This document shows positions 49,764 to 58,265 of a stretch of 64,000 bases of DNA, one piece after another. The notes under the pieces are model-generated. The model saw only the letters and a list, made by a program, of their open reading frames with translations. It made no database searches and was not told the origin of the DNA. Within the stretch, counting starts at the first letter, position 1, and each line of letters begins with the position of its first letter. The DNA comes from Allokutzneria sp. NRRL B-24872 (GTDB lineage: Bacteria > Actinomycetota > Actinomycetes > Mycobacteriales > Pseudonocardiaceae): assembly GCF_002155965.1 (NCBI RefSeq), contig NZ_MUMH01000039.1, positions 32,857 through 96,856 of the forward strand, read 5' to 3'. The position numbers and the translations under genes are program-made.

Positions 49764-50264
49764 CTAGGTTGATCTCCGTGGCTCGGCGAGCGCCGCCAGG
49801 TCCAACCCTGTTCCGTCGTACCCGCGCGTGAGGTCGTTGAGCGCGGTCACGATGCGGCGCTCCTCGTAGCTGAAGTGCGATTCCATGATCGCCGCGAGCC
49901 CGTCCAGCTCGGAGCGCACGCGCGCGGCGTCGGCCGGATCGGCGCCGGCGACGAGGGTTTCGAGCTTGGCGAGGATGCCGGAGACGAGGTAGTGGTCCTC
50001 GCGCAGCTTCTCCAGCGTCGGCGCCAGCTCGGGGAACTCCTCGGCGAGCGCGGGGAACGCGTGGTCGTCCTCGCCGGTGTGGTGCCTGCTCAGCGCGGTG
50101 CAGAAGGTCATGCAGTGCGCCAGGAGGTCCTTGGGGCGTCCGCCTTCGCCGTTGAGGTAGGCGTCCATGTCCTCGCGGAGGCGGGAAAGCTCCGTGCGGA
50201 GCCAGTCGTGCACGGTGATCAGTTGTGTTCCGAAAGCCCTGAGGCGTTCGTCAGGCGTGTTCAT
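49764..50264 (-). CDS. Hemerythrin-domain protein
   Basis: From ATG 50264 the product is 166 residues. It has the HHE-type motif SRHHTGEDDHAFPAL and a second one in LREDHYLVSG and ESHFSYEERRIV, binding a di-iron centre. Such proteins sense or carry oxygen or nitric oxide, or protect iron. An upstream in-frame start adds ten residues without RBS support. It is close to the nuclease-like gene (10 nt). Confidence 0.88.
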   Translation of the reverse strand: MNTPDERLRAFGTQLITVHDWLRTELSRLREDMDAYLNGEGGRPKDLLAHCMTFCTALSRHHTGEDDHAFPALAEEFPELAPTLEKLREDHYLVSGILAKLETLVAGADPADAARVRSELDGLAAIMESHFSYEERRIVTALNDLTRGYDGTGLDLAALAEPRRST

Positions 50265-50344
50265 GGTCGAGATCCCATGATCCGGCGCCTCCATGCCCGC
50301 AGCGGTCTCTTGGCCGGGTGCACGCGACGCTGCCGGGGATCAGA

Positions 50345-51202
50345 TCAGCTCGCGACGACCGCGTCAAGCCGCGCGTGGATCGGCCCGCTCAGCGCGGACA
50401 ACGGCAGGCCGGAGCCGCCGCGTCGGCACGCGACGATCTCCGCGGCGATGGACAGCGCGGTCTCCTCCGCGGTCCGCCCGCCGAGGTCGAGCCCGACGGG
50501 GGAGCGCAGCCGTGCCAGCTCCTCCACGCTGAGTCCGTTGGCGCGCAACAACTCCAGCCGCTCAGCGTGCGCGCGCCGCGAACCCAGCGCGCCGACGTAG
50601 CCGACCGGCATCCGCAGCGCGCGCGTCAGCACGGGCACGTCGAACTTCGGGTCGTGGGTGAGCACGCAGATCGCGGTCTGACCGTCCACAGTGGTCTGAT
50701 CGAGGTAACGGTGCGGCCAGTCGACGACCACGTCCGCGCCGGGAAAGCGCTCTGGAGTGGCGAAAACCGGGCGAGCGTCGCACACGGTGACGCGATAGCC
50801 GAGAAACACGCCGATCGTGGTCAGCGCGGCGGCGAAGTCCAGCGCGCCGAAGATCAGCAAGCGCGGCTGTGCGGTGCCTTCCGGAATGAGCACCGGCGAC
50901 GGCTGGACGACGACCTCGATCACGCCGCCGCACGTCAAACCCACAGCGAACGCGGTCTCGTCCGAATAGCCGAACGTGTGCGTGCTGGACTCGCCGCTCA
51001 CGATCGCCTCGCGGCACAGCTCGTACACGGCGCCGTCCACGCAACCGCCCGACACGTTGCCGATCACCGAGCCCTCGGAGTCCACCGCCATGGACGTGCC
51101 GACCGGGCGGGGCGCGCTGCCCGAGGTCGCGGTGACCGTGGCCACCGCGAACTCCCGGCCAGCCCGCGCCCACGCCCGCAACGAATCGGCGATCTCGATC
51201 AC
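50345..51202 (-). CDS. XdhC/CoxI-family molybdenum cofactor insertion protein
   Basis: The 285-residue product has the CoxI half (TSGSAPRPVGTSMAV, GNVSGGCVDGAVYEL) and the C-terminal Rossmann half (GYVGALGSRRAHAERL). XdhC binds molybdenum cofactor and helps sulfurate and insert it into xanthine-oxidase-family enzymes. It starts at GTG 51202, 4 nt after the large-subunit stop, so it completes the hydroxylase operon. Confidence 0.93.
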   Translation of the reverse strand: MIEIADSLRAWARAGREFAVATVTATSGSAPRPVGTSMAVDSEGSVIGNVSGGCVDGAVYELCREAIVSGESSTHTFGYSDETAFAVGLTCGGVIEVVVQPSPVLIPEGTAQPRLLIFGALDFAAALTTIGVFLGYRVTVCDARPVFATPERFPGADVVVDWPHRYLDQTTVDGQTAICVLTHDPKFDVPVLTRALRMPVGYVGALGSRRAHAERLELLRANGLSVEELARLRSPVGLDLGGRTAEETALSIAAEIVACRRGGSGLPLSALSGPIHARLDAVVAS

Positions 51203-51206
51203 GGGC

Positions 51207-53336
51207 TCACACCACCTTGTCGAGCGTGATCGGCAGGTCACGGACGCGCTTGCCAGTGGCGTGGAAGACCGCGTTGGCCACCGCCGCCGCGGCACCGGTC
51301 ACCCCGACCTCGCCGACGCCGAGCACACCGGCTGGCATCGTGGGATCGGGCTCGTTGAGGCAGTGCACGTCGATCTGCGGCACGTCGGCGTGCACTGGTA
51401 CGTGGTACTCGGTGAGACTGGGGTTCATGATCCGCCCGGTGCGCGGGTCGACCAGGGTCTCCTCCGACAGCGCCGTGCCGATGCCGAGCACGATCCCGCC
51501 GCGCAGCTGGCTGGCCGCCGTCTTCGGGTTGATCACCGTGCCGCAGTCGAAGGCGCCGACCCATCGCGAGACCCGGATCTCACCGGTGTCGGCGTCCACC
51601 CGAACCTCGCAGAACTGGGCCCCGGTCGTTGCGCGTACCCAGTTCCTCCTGTCCCGCAGGAACTTCGACACGAGCCGGACCTGGTTGGCCGCCCTGCCGA
51701 AGCCGACCGACACCTCGACGTGCGGCTTTCCCTTGCGAGCCAAAGCAGCCACGGACACCTCGCCGCCGAGCGCGCGCCGGAGCTTCGCGGCAGCGGCCTG
51801 AACGGCGCTGGCGACGGTCGCGGTCTGGTTGGAGCCGCCCGCCATCGGGCCGACGGGCAGGCGTGAGTCGCCGTACTCGACGCGAACGGCCTCGAACGGA
51901 ATCCCGAGCGCGTCAGCGGTGATCTGCGCCTGAGCGGTCGCGCTGCCCATGCCCATCTCGTGAAAACCACAGCGCAGCAGGGCGGTTCCGTCCGCGCTGA
52001 ACCGCAGGGTCGCGTTGGCGACCAGATGCGCCGGCGGGTGGAACGCGGTCGCGACGCCCCAGCCGACCAGCCATCTGCCGTCGCGCATCGATCGTGGCTG
52101 CGGAGTGCGCTGCTCCCAGCCGAACTCCTTGGCGCCGAGTTCGTAGGCCGCGCGCAGGTTCCGCCGCGAGAAGGGCTTGTCGCCGATCGGGTCGCGGGTC
52201 GGCTCGTTGCGCATGCGCAGTTCGATCGGGTCCATGCCCAGCTCGTGCGCGAGCTCGTCCACTGCGGACTCCAGCGCGAACGTGCCGATCGCCTCGCCCG
52301 GCGCGCGCATCGCGGTGTTGGCCAGGAGATCGAGTTCGACGATGTTCTGCTGCAACAGGATGTTCTGCGCGTCGTAGAGGTGGCTGGACTGGATCGTCAC
52401 GCCCTCCGGGCTTCCGCCGGTGCGGCCGAGCCTGGTCGCCGAGGTGTGGATGAGCGAGGTCATCCGGCCGTCGCGGTCCGCGCCGATCGCCACGCGCTGA
52501 ACGGATGGAGTCCGACCGCCGACCGTGCGGTAGACGCCTTCGCGGGAGAGCATCAGCCGTACGGGGCGGCCGGTCACGCGCGCCGCGAGCACGGCGAGGA
52601 GCGTGCCTGGCCACACCTGGAACTTGCCGCCGAAGCCGCCGCCGACGTGCTCGGCCACCACGCGGATGTTGTCCAGCGGCACGCCGAACGCCGAAGACAG
52701 GGTGCGGCGCACGCCGTCGATGTTTTGCGTGGAGTCGTGCACCGTGAGCCGGTCGCCGTCCCATAACGCGGTCGTGGTGTGCGGCTCGATCGCGTTGTGG
52801 TTCTGCGGGGGAGTGCTGTACTCGCGGTCGACCGACACCGGAGCGCTTCCCAGGGCGGCAACCGCATCGCCCTTGCTGGCCGATCCGTGCTGGAGCATGG
52901 AGTTCTTCTGCGGCTTGGTATCCGCTGCCCGAAACTCCACTGTGGACGGTAGTGGCTCGTAGGTGACGTGGACGCGCGCGGTGGCTGCGCGAGCGGCCTC
53001 TTGGGTGTCCGCGACGACCAGTGCGACCGGCTGGCCGTCCCAGTGCACCTCATCGGTGTTCAGGCAGCTGACGGAGCTTCCCGTGACCACAGGGCCGAGC
53101 CGCGCGGTCGGCAGCTTCATCTTCGGCGCGTTGCGGTGGGTGATCACCGCGAGCACTCCGGGGACCTTCGTCGCATCCGTTGTGTTGATCTCAACAATGC
53201 GACCGCGGGCGATCGACGCGTGGGTGAGCGCCGCGTGCGCCAGGCCGGGGTGGAGCTGGTCACCGGAGAACTTCGCCGCGCCGGTGGTCTTGATGACGCC
53301 GTCCACGCGGTCGAAAGGCTTGCCGATCGCTGTCAC
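51207..53336 (-). CDS. Molybdenum hydroxylase large subunit (PaoC/XdhA-like)
   Basis: The 709-residue protein holds the molybdopterin-binding domain. It has GAAKFSGD near the N-terminus, AEHVGGGFGGKF for cofactor contact, and the catalytic glutamate in GVGEVGVTGAAAA. It hydroxylates an aldehyde or N-heterocycle. The gene overlaps the FAD subunit gene by 4 nt. The order FeS-FAD-Mo matches the E. coli paoABC (yagTSR) aldehyde oxidoreductase. The substrate is not identified. Confidence 0.93.
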   Translation of the reverse strand: MTAIGKPFDRVDGVIKTTGAAKFSGDQLHPGLAHAALTHASIARGRIVEINTTDATKVPGVLAVITHRNAPKMKLPTARLGPVVTGSSVSCLNTDEVHWDGQPVALVVADTQEAARAATARVHVTYEPLPSTVEFRAADTKPQKNSMLQHGSASKGDAVAALGSAPVSVDREYSTPPQNHNAIEPHTTTALWDGDRLTVHDSTQNIDGVRRTLSSAFGVPLDNIRVVAEHVGGGFGGKFQVWPGTLLAVLAARVTGRPVRLMLSREGVYRTVGGRTPSVQRVAIGADRDGRMTSLIHTSATRLGRTGGSPEGVTIQSSHLYDAQNILLQQNIVELDLLANTAMRAPGEAIGTFALESAVDELAHELGMDPIELRMRNEPTRDPIGDKPFSRRNLRAAYELGAKEFGWEQRTPQPRSMRDGRWLVGWGVATAFHPPAHLVANATLRFSADGTALLRCGFHEMGMGSATAQAQITADALGIPFEAVRVEYGDSRLPVGPMAGGSNQTATVASAVQAAAAKLRRALGGEVSVAALARKGKPHVEVSVGFGRAANQVRLVSKFLRDRRNWVRATTGAQFCEVRVDADTGEIRVSRWVGAFDCGTVINPKTAASQLRGGIVLGIGTALSEETLVDPRTGRIMNPSLTEYHVPVHADVPQIDVHCLNEPDPTMPAGVLGVGEVGVTGAAAAVANAVFHATGKRVRDLPITLDKVV

Positions 53337-54307
53337 GCCAACCCCCTGAGCACCGCGACGACCGTGCGCTCAGCAAGATCGACCTTGAACGCGTTGTGCG
53401 GCAACGAGACCGCGGAAGCAAGCTCAGCCCGGGCCGCCGCGCGGAAGCTCTCCTCGGTCGCGGGCGCTCCGAGCAGCAGGCGTTCAGCTTCATAAGCGCG
53501 CCAAGGCTTCGTGCCGACACCGCCGAGCGCGAGCCGGATCGCGGACACGTTGCCGTCAACCACATCGAGACAGGCCGCGACGGACACCAGGGCGAACGCG
53601 TAGGAAGCGCGATCGCGAACCTTGCGGTACTGCGTACCACCCGGAGGCGGCGGAGGAAGTTCCACGGCGGTGATCAACTCATCGGAGGCGAGAACGGTCT
53701 CAACCGACGGCGTGTCACGAGGAAGCCGGTGGAAGTCCACGAGTGGAACCCGGCGCGTGCCTCGCGAGCTGCGAACTTCGACGACCGCGTCCAGGGCTGC
53801 CAAAGCCACGCACAGGTCCGAAGGATGCGTCGCGGCGCAGCTCGAAGAGGCTCCCAGAACCGCGTTGCCGCGCGAGAATCCGCCGATCGCGTCGCATCCG
53901 CTGCCGGGCGAGCGCTTGTTGCAGGCCGCCGCGTCGTCGTAGAAGTACAGGCACCGCGTGCGCTGCATGAGGTTGCCGCCGACCGTGGCCATGTTCCGCA
54001 GTTGCCCCGAAGCGCCGGACAGCAAAGCCTGCGATACCAACGGGTACCGAGTTCGAATCACCGCGTGCGCCGCGAGGTGGCTGTTGCGCGTCATCGCGCC
54101 GATCCGCACGCCGCCATCCGGAAGTTCCTCGACCTCGGTGAGCGGGAGGCGCGTGATGTCGACGACGGTGTCCGGGCGCTCGATGTCCTCGCGGATGAGG
54201 TCGACCAGATTCGTGCCGCCGCCGAGGAACTTCGCGTTCGGCTCCTCGGTGATCGCCCGCAGCGCCGCGTCGACGTCCTCGGCGCGGACGTAGGAGAACG
54301 TCCTCAC
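53333..54307 (-). CDS. FAD subunit of molybdenum hydroxylase (PaoB/YagS-like)
   Basis: The 324-residue product binds FAD through FLGGGTNLVDLI (27-38) and GNLMQRTRCLYF. It has an inserted cysteine-rich loop, with C119, C129, C138 and C157 around CNKRSPGSGC. In E. coli PaoB this insert binds an additional [4Fe-4S] cluster, unlike ordinary xanthine dehydrogenase FAD subunits. It starts at GTG 54307, overlapping the FeS stop (GTGA). Confidence 0.92.
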   Translation of the reverse strand: MRTFSYVRAEDVDAALRAITEEPNAKFLGGGTNLVDLIREDIERPDTVVDITRLPLTEVEELPDGGVRIGAMTRNSHLAAHAVIRTRYPLVSQALLSGASGQLRNMATVGGNLMQRTRCLYFYDDAAACNKRSPGSGCDAIGGFSRGNAVLGASSSCAATHPSDLCVALAALDAVVEVRSSRGTRRVPLVDFHRLPRDTPSVETVLASDELITAVELPPPPPGGTQYRKVRDRASYAFALVSVAACLDVVDGNVSAIRLALGGVGTKPWRAYEAERLLLGAPATEESFRAAARAELASAVSLPHNAFKVDLAERTVVAVLRGLA

Positions 54308-54762
54308 CGCGCCACCTCTTCGATCGCGTCGACGATGCCGTTGTAGGCGCCGCAGCGACACAGGTTGCCGCTCATGCCCTCGCGGATCTCCTCGCGCGTC
54401 GGCGCGGAGTCGCGTTCGGCGAGCATGCCGAGTGCCGAGCAGATCTGGCCGGAAGTGCAGAAGCCGCACTGGAAGCCGTCGCGCGTGATGAACGCGCGCT
54501 GGAGTTCGGCGCCGTTGGGCAGGCTCGCCACGCCCTCCACCGTGGTGATCTCGCGGCCGTCGTACTGCACGGCCAGCGCCAGGCAGGAGACGATCCGCTC
54601 ACCGTCGACCAGCACCGTGCACGCCCCGCAGGCGCCCTGGTCACAGCCCTTCTTCGGACCCGTGAGCCCCAGCCGGTCGCGCAGCCCGTCGAGCAGGCTG
54701 ACCTGCGGTGGAACGTCCAGCGCCACGGGCTCGCCGTTCACCAGCATCTTCGTCTCCGCCAT
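54304..54762 (-). CDS. [2Fe-2S] subunit of molybdenum hydroxylase
   Basis: The 152-residue protein has two clusters. The plant-type ferredoxin motif is C40, C45, C48 and C60. The second uses C99, C102, C135 and C137 (GFQCGFC, NLCRCG). It passes electrons from the molybdenum site. No Tat signal is present, so this complex is cytoplasmic, unlike periplasmic PaoABC. It is the first gene of the operon, divergent from a TetR regulator. Confidence 0.95.
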   Translation of the reverse strand: MAETKMLVNGEPVALDVPPQVSLLDGLRDRLGLTGPKKGCDQGACGACTVLVDGERIVSCLALAVQYDGREITTVEGVASLPNGAELQRAFITRDGFQCGFCTSGQICSALGMLAERDSAPTREEIREGMSGNLCRCGAYNGIVDAIEEVAR

Positions 54763-54784
54763 GTCGCCAAGTTAACAGTACGGC

Positions 54785-54803
54785 GTTCTCTTAACAAGAG
54801 GAC
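54785..54803. promoter_or_regulatory. Operator candidate between hydroxylase operon and TetR gene
   Basis: A 19-bp near-palindrome, GTTCTCTTAACAAGAGGAC, has CTCTT/AAGAG as its core. GCGTTCTC repeats directly at 54783 and 54805. It lies 22 nt from one start and 37 nt from the other, so the TetR protein could control both. Confidence 0.65.
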
Positions 54804-54840
54804 AGCGTTCTCCTAAGGGGCGCGGTAGGGTCACTCCGCG

Positions 54841-55482
54841 ATGACCGAACCAGCGTTCGTGCGGGCCAGGAGCCCGGAGCACAAGCAGCAGCGGCGCGCG
54901 GCGATCTTGGAAGCCGCCCGCGAGCTGGCGACGAAGGACGGCGTCCGCTCGGTCAGCCTGGGCGGCGTCGCGGCGGAGGTCGGCTTCGCCAAGTCCGCGG
55001 TCGCGCGCTACTTCGGCACCCGCGAGGAGATCTACCTCGAACTCGCCGCCCAGTGCTGGCGGGAGTGGGAGGCCGAGGCGCTCGCGCGCATGCCCGAGGT
55101 GGGTCCGATCGACGCGCTGGTGGACCCGCTGGCCGAGCGACCGCTGTTCTGCGACCTGCTCAGCCAGGTGACGACCACGTTGGAGCACAACATCTCCGTG
55201 CCCGCCGCGCGCCGGTTCAAGCAGGAGGTGCACGCGATCCTGCGCTCCGTGGGCGCCGCCGTCGCCGAGCACTCCGAGCTGACCGAGCCCGAGGGGATCG
55301 AGCTGGTGACCGCCGCGGGCGCGCTCGGCGGTGTCCTCTACACGACGGCGACCCCGTCGGCGACGCTGCGCGAGCTGTACGAGCAGGAGCCGGAGATCGC
55401 GGTCATGGTGCCGCCCTTCGAAGCGACGTTGAAGCGGGCGCTCGCCGCGCTCATGGCGGGGATTCCCACGCTGCGAGCGTGA
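54841..55482 (+). CDS. TetR-family regulator
   Basis: The 213-residue product has an N-terminal HTH (AAILEAARELATKDGVRSVS, then VAAEVGFAKSAVARYFGTREEIY) and a helical ligand domain. It is divergent from the molybdenum hydroxylase operon with a palindrome between them, so it most likely represses that operon and itself until an aldehyde or heterocycle binds. Confidence 0.9.
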   Translation: MTEPAFVRARSPEHKQQRRAAILEAARELATKDGVRSVSLGGVAAEVGFAKSAVARYFGTREEIYLELAAQCWREWEAEALARMPEVGPIDALVDPLAERPLFCDLLSQVTTTLEHNISVPAARRFKQEVHAILRSVGAAVAEHSELTEPEGIELVTAAGALGGVLYTTATPSATLRELYEQEPEIAVMVPPFEATLKRALAALMAGIPTLRA

Positions 55483-55531
55483 CGGCGGAAAGGCGCCAGA
55501 ACCGACGGCGCCCGCGCAGCAGGCTTGGGGC

Positions 55532-55996
55532 ATGACTGATTTCCGCGTCCACGCGCTGCTGCCCGCCCTGCTCGCCCAGGTCCGCGCGACCGGGCTGGAC
55601 ACTTCGGGCAATCCGGTCCAACGGCTGACCGGGGTCACCGGCCCGCTCCGGTGCTGCCTGCGCAGCGCCCGCGCGGACGAGGACGTGATCCTCTTCGGCT
55701 ACGAGCCCGTGCTGCCCGGTTCCGGGAGCCCATATCGCGAGGTCGGCGCCGTCTACGCGCACGCGTCGCACTGCGATGGGCCGGAAGGGGAGGACTACCC
55801 CGCGCAGTGGCTCAGCCGCCCGCAGGTGCTGCGCGCCTACGACGCGCGCGGCTGGATTCACCCGGCGACGCGCACGCACGACGGCTCCGATCCGCTCGGC
55901 GAGATCGCTTCGATCCTGGCCGAACCGGACGTCGTGGAGATCCACAGCCGCAACATCGCTTACGGCTGCTACATGTTCTCCATCACTCGGGCCTGA
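55532..55996 (+). CDS. DUF1203-family protein
   Basis: The 154-residue product has the DUF1203 pattern: PLRCCLRSARADEDVILFGYEPV, then EVGAVYAHASHCDG and a C-terminal VVEIHSRNIAYGCYMFSI. The function is unknown. The gene is 50 nt downstream of the TetR gene on the same strand but its promoter may be separate. Confidence 0.82.
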   Translation: MTDFRVHALLPALLAQVRATGLDTSGNPVQRLTGVTGPLRCCLRSARADEDVILFGYEPVLPGSGSPYREVGAVYAHASHCDGPEGEDYPAQWLSRPQVLRAYDARGWIHPATRTHDGSDPLGEIASILAEPDVVEIHSRNIAYGCYMFSITRA

Positions 55997-56024
55997 GCGC
56001 CCTAGCGTGCCAGGATGGACCACC

Positions 56025-56945
56025 GTGTCCTCCCGTGTGGACCCCGTGACCGGGGTCGTCCTGGCCGTCGCGGTGCTCGCCGTCTCCTCCTCGGGGCCGC
56101 TGACCGCGTTCGCCGCCGCCCCCGCGCTGGCGATCGCTTTCTGGCGCAACGCGATCGCCGTCGCCGCGCTCACCCCGTTCGCCGCGGCCAGGCGAGGTGC
56201 GGAGTTCCGCGGGCTCGTGCGCGGTGAGCACCGCACCGCCGGGTGGTTCAGCGTGGCGGCCGGAGTGGCGCTCGCGGTGCACTTCTCCACCTGGATGCCG
56301 TCGGTTCAGCTGACCTCGGTGGCCACCGCGACCGCGCTCGTCGCGACCCAGCCGGTGTGGCAGTGCGCCATCGCGTCCATGCAGGGCAAACGTCTGCCCG
56401 CGGCCACGTGGGTCGGCATCTCCCTCGCCGTGGTCGGCGCGGTGATCGCCACCGGGGCGGACTTCGAGGTCTCCGCGACGGCGCTCACGGGCGACCTGCT
56501 CGCGCTGGCGGGCGGGCTGATGGCGGCGATCTACACCGCGCTCGGCGAGCGGGCGCGCGTCACGATCAGCACGACCACCTACACCTCCGTCTGCTACTCG
56601 GTGTGCGGCGTGCTGCTGCTCGGCGTGTGCCTGGTCGGCGGGGTGCCGCTGGTCGGCTTCGACGGGGCGACGTGGCTGGCGATCCTGGGGCTCGTCGCCG
56701 GGGCGCAGCTGCTCGGGCACTCGATGTTCAGCTTCGCGCTGCGCAAGGTCTCCGCGACCACGGTCAGTCTGATGATCTTGCTGGAGGTGCCTGGAGCTGC
56801 GCTGATCGCGTGGGTCTGGCTCGGTCAGGTGCCGCGTGCGGGGGCGCTGCCGGGGCTCGCGCTGCTGCTGCTCGGTGTCGCGGTGGTGATCGTCGCGGGC
56901 ACGCGGACCCGCGATGTCACACCTGCGCGGGCTGTCTCGTCCTGA
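56025..56945 (+). CDS. EamA-family (DMT) transporter
   Basis: From GTG 56025, behind AGGATGG, the 306-residue protein has about ten membrane helices in two EamA repeats (first ends near IATGAD; second begins ALTGDLLALAGGLMAAIY). It would export or import a metabolite such as an amino acid. It overlaps the promoter of the downstream sigma gene (56915-56941), which lies in its last codons. Confidence 0.88.
   Translation: MSSRVDPVTGVVLAVAVLAVSSSGPLTAFAAAPALAIAFWRNAIAVAALTPFAAARRGAEFRGLVRGEHRTAGWFSVAAGVALAVHFSTWMPSVQLTSVATATALVATQPVWQCAIASMQGKRLPAATWVGISLAVVGAVIATGADFEVSATALTGDLLALAGGLMAAIYTALGERARVTISTTTYTSVCYSVCGVLLLGVCLVGGVPLVGFDGATWLAILGLVAGAQLLGHSMFSFALRKVSATTVSLMILLEVPGAALIAWVWLGQVPRAGALPGLALLLLGVAVVIVAGTRTRDVTPARAVSS
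56915..56941 (+). promoter_or_regulatory. ECF41-type promoter for the sigma gene
   Basis: TGTCACA (56915-56921) and CGTC (56938-56941) are spaced by exactly 16 nt, the form reported for ECF41 sigma factors. It lies 8 nt before GTG 56950, so a transcript would begin at or near that codon. This would be autoregulation. Confidence 0.7.
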
Positions 56946-56949
56946 GCAC

Positions 56950-57813
56950 GTGGAGACGGAGTTCCAGCGTGCACGGCCGAGGTTGGTCGGAATCGCGTAC
57001 GGGATCATCGGCGACCTCGGCGAGGCCGAGGACGTCGTGCAGGAGGCGTGGCTGCGGCTGAGCCGCACCGAGGGCGTCGTCGACGTGACGGGATGGCTGG
57101 TCGTGGCCACCTCCCGGCTCGCGCTCGACGTGATGCGCTCGGCGCGCAAACGCCGCGAGGACTACGTCGGCCCCTGGCTGCCGGAGCCCGTGGTCAGCAC
57201 CGAGGAGGGGCCCGAGGACCGGGTCACGCTCGCCGACTCGGTGAACATGGCGATGCTGGTCGTGCTGGAGACGCTGTCCCCGGCCGAGCGCACCGCGTTC
57301 GTGCTGCACGAGGTCTTCGGGCTGCCGTTCACCGAGATCGCCGAGGTCGTCGGGCGCACGCCCGCGTCCGTGCGGCAGCTCGCCTCGCGGGCCCGCAAGC
57401 ACGTGCGCGAGCGCTCCCCGCGCTTCGAGGCCGACCCCGCGCGGCAGCGGGAGGTGGCCACCGCGTTCCTCGCCGCCTGCGACGGCGGGGACGTCGAGGC
57501 CATGCTCCGGCTGCTCGACCCCGACGTCGTGCTGCTCAGCGACGGCGGCGGGATGGTGCGCGCCGCGCTGCGGCCGGTCGTCGGGGCGGACAAGGTGGCG
57601 CGCTTCCTCGCGGGGATTCGCGCGAAGTGGCCGACGCGCGTGCTGCGGCCCGTCGTGGTCAACGGCTTCAGCGGTTTCGTGATGGTGCACGACGAGAAGC
57701 TGATCGCCGTCTACTCGATCACCGTCGCCGACGGCCGGGTCACCGCGATCAACGCCGTCCTCCACCCCACCAAGCTCGCCCGCGCGAGCACCCTGATCAC
57801 CAAGGAGAAGTAG
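56950..57813 (+). CDS. sigJ: ECF41-group sigma factor (SigJ-like)
   Basis: The 287-residue product has sigma region 2 (DLGEAEDVVQEAWLRL) and region 4 (LPFTEIAEVVGRTPASVRQLASRAR). ECF41 features are the linker WLPEP at 76-80, a C-terminal SnoaL-like extension with DGGG at 198-201, and HPTKL at 272-276 in place of NPDKL. In this group the extension regulates activity instead of an anti-sigma. I chose GTG 56950; ATG 56914 is in frame but falls inside the putative promoter. The next gene encodes a carboxymuconolactone decarboxylase, the expected partner. Confidence 0.9.
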   Translation: METEFQRARPRLVGIAYGIIGDLGEAEDVVQEAWLRLSRTEGVVDVTGWLVVATSRLALDVMRSARKRREDYVGPWLPEPVVSTEEGPEDRVTLADSVNMAMLVVLETLSPAERTAFVLHEVFGLPFTEIAEVVGRTPASVRQLASRARKHVRERSPRFEADPARQREVATAFLAACDGGDVEAMLRLLDPDVVLLSDGGGMVRAALRPVVGADKVARFLAGIRAKWPTRVLRPVVVNGFSGFVMVHDEKLIAVYSITVADGRVTAINAVLHPTKLARASTLITKEK

Positions 57814-57815
57814 CG

Positions 57816-58265
57816 ATGCGCCTCACCGACGACCTCAGCACCACCCCCATCTACAAGGCGATGGGTCAGATCGAGGCGTTCCTGGCGTCGAGCCCGCTGC
57901 CCAAGACGGTCCTGGAGCTGGTGAAGCTGCGGGTCAGCCAGATCAACGGCTGCGCGTTCTGCGTCGACATGCACTCCCACGACCTGAAGAAGGACGGCGA
58001 GGCCGACGAGCGCCTGTGGGCCGTCGCGGTGTGGCGCGAGGCGCCGTTCTTCACCGAGCAGGAGCGCGCCGCCCTCGACCTCGCCGAGGCCGCCACCCGC
58101 CTGGACGAGCACGGTGTCCCCGACGAGGTCTGGGAGGTCGCCGCGAAGCACTTCGACGAGGAGACGCTGTTCGCGCTCGTCGCGGCGGTCGCGCAGATCA
58201 ACGCCTGGAACCGGTACGGCGTCACGCTTCGCCTGGTGCCGGGTCCGGGTCGTAGCCGCCACTGA
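57816..58265 (+). CDS. Carboxymuconolactone decarboxylase/AhpD-like protein
   Basis: The 149-residue protein has the AhpD CxxC-x3-H motif (C46AFC49VDMH53) and helical family sequence. Such proteins are thiol peroxidases or decarboxylases. It starts 2 nt after the sigma stop, behind AAGGAGAAG. CMD proteins are the known co-encoded targets of ECF41 sigma factors. Its 3' end overlaps the convergent esterase by 44 nt. Confidence 0.93.
   Translation: MRLTDDLSTTPIYKAMGQIEAFLASSPLPKTVLELVKLRVSQINGCAFCVDMHSHDLKKDGEADERLWAVAVWREAPFFTEQERAALDLAEAATRLDEHGVPDEVWEVAAKHFDEETLFALVAAVAQINAWNRYGVTLRLVPGPGRSRH

Noticed and set aside
54045..54075. A tRNA T-loop-like GTTCGAATCA
   Set aside because: It lies inside the FAD subunit gene, and no acceptor or anticodon stem fits around it.
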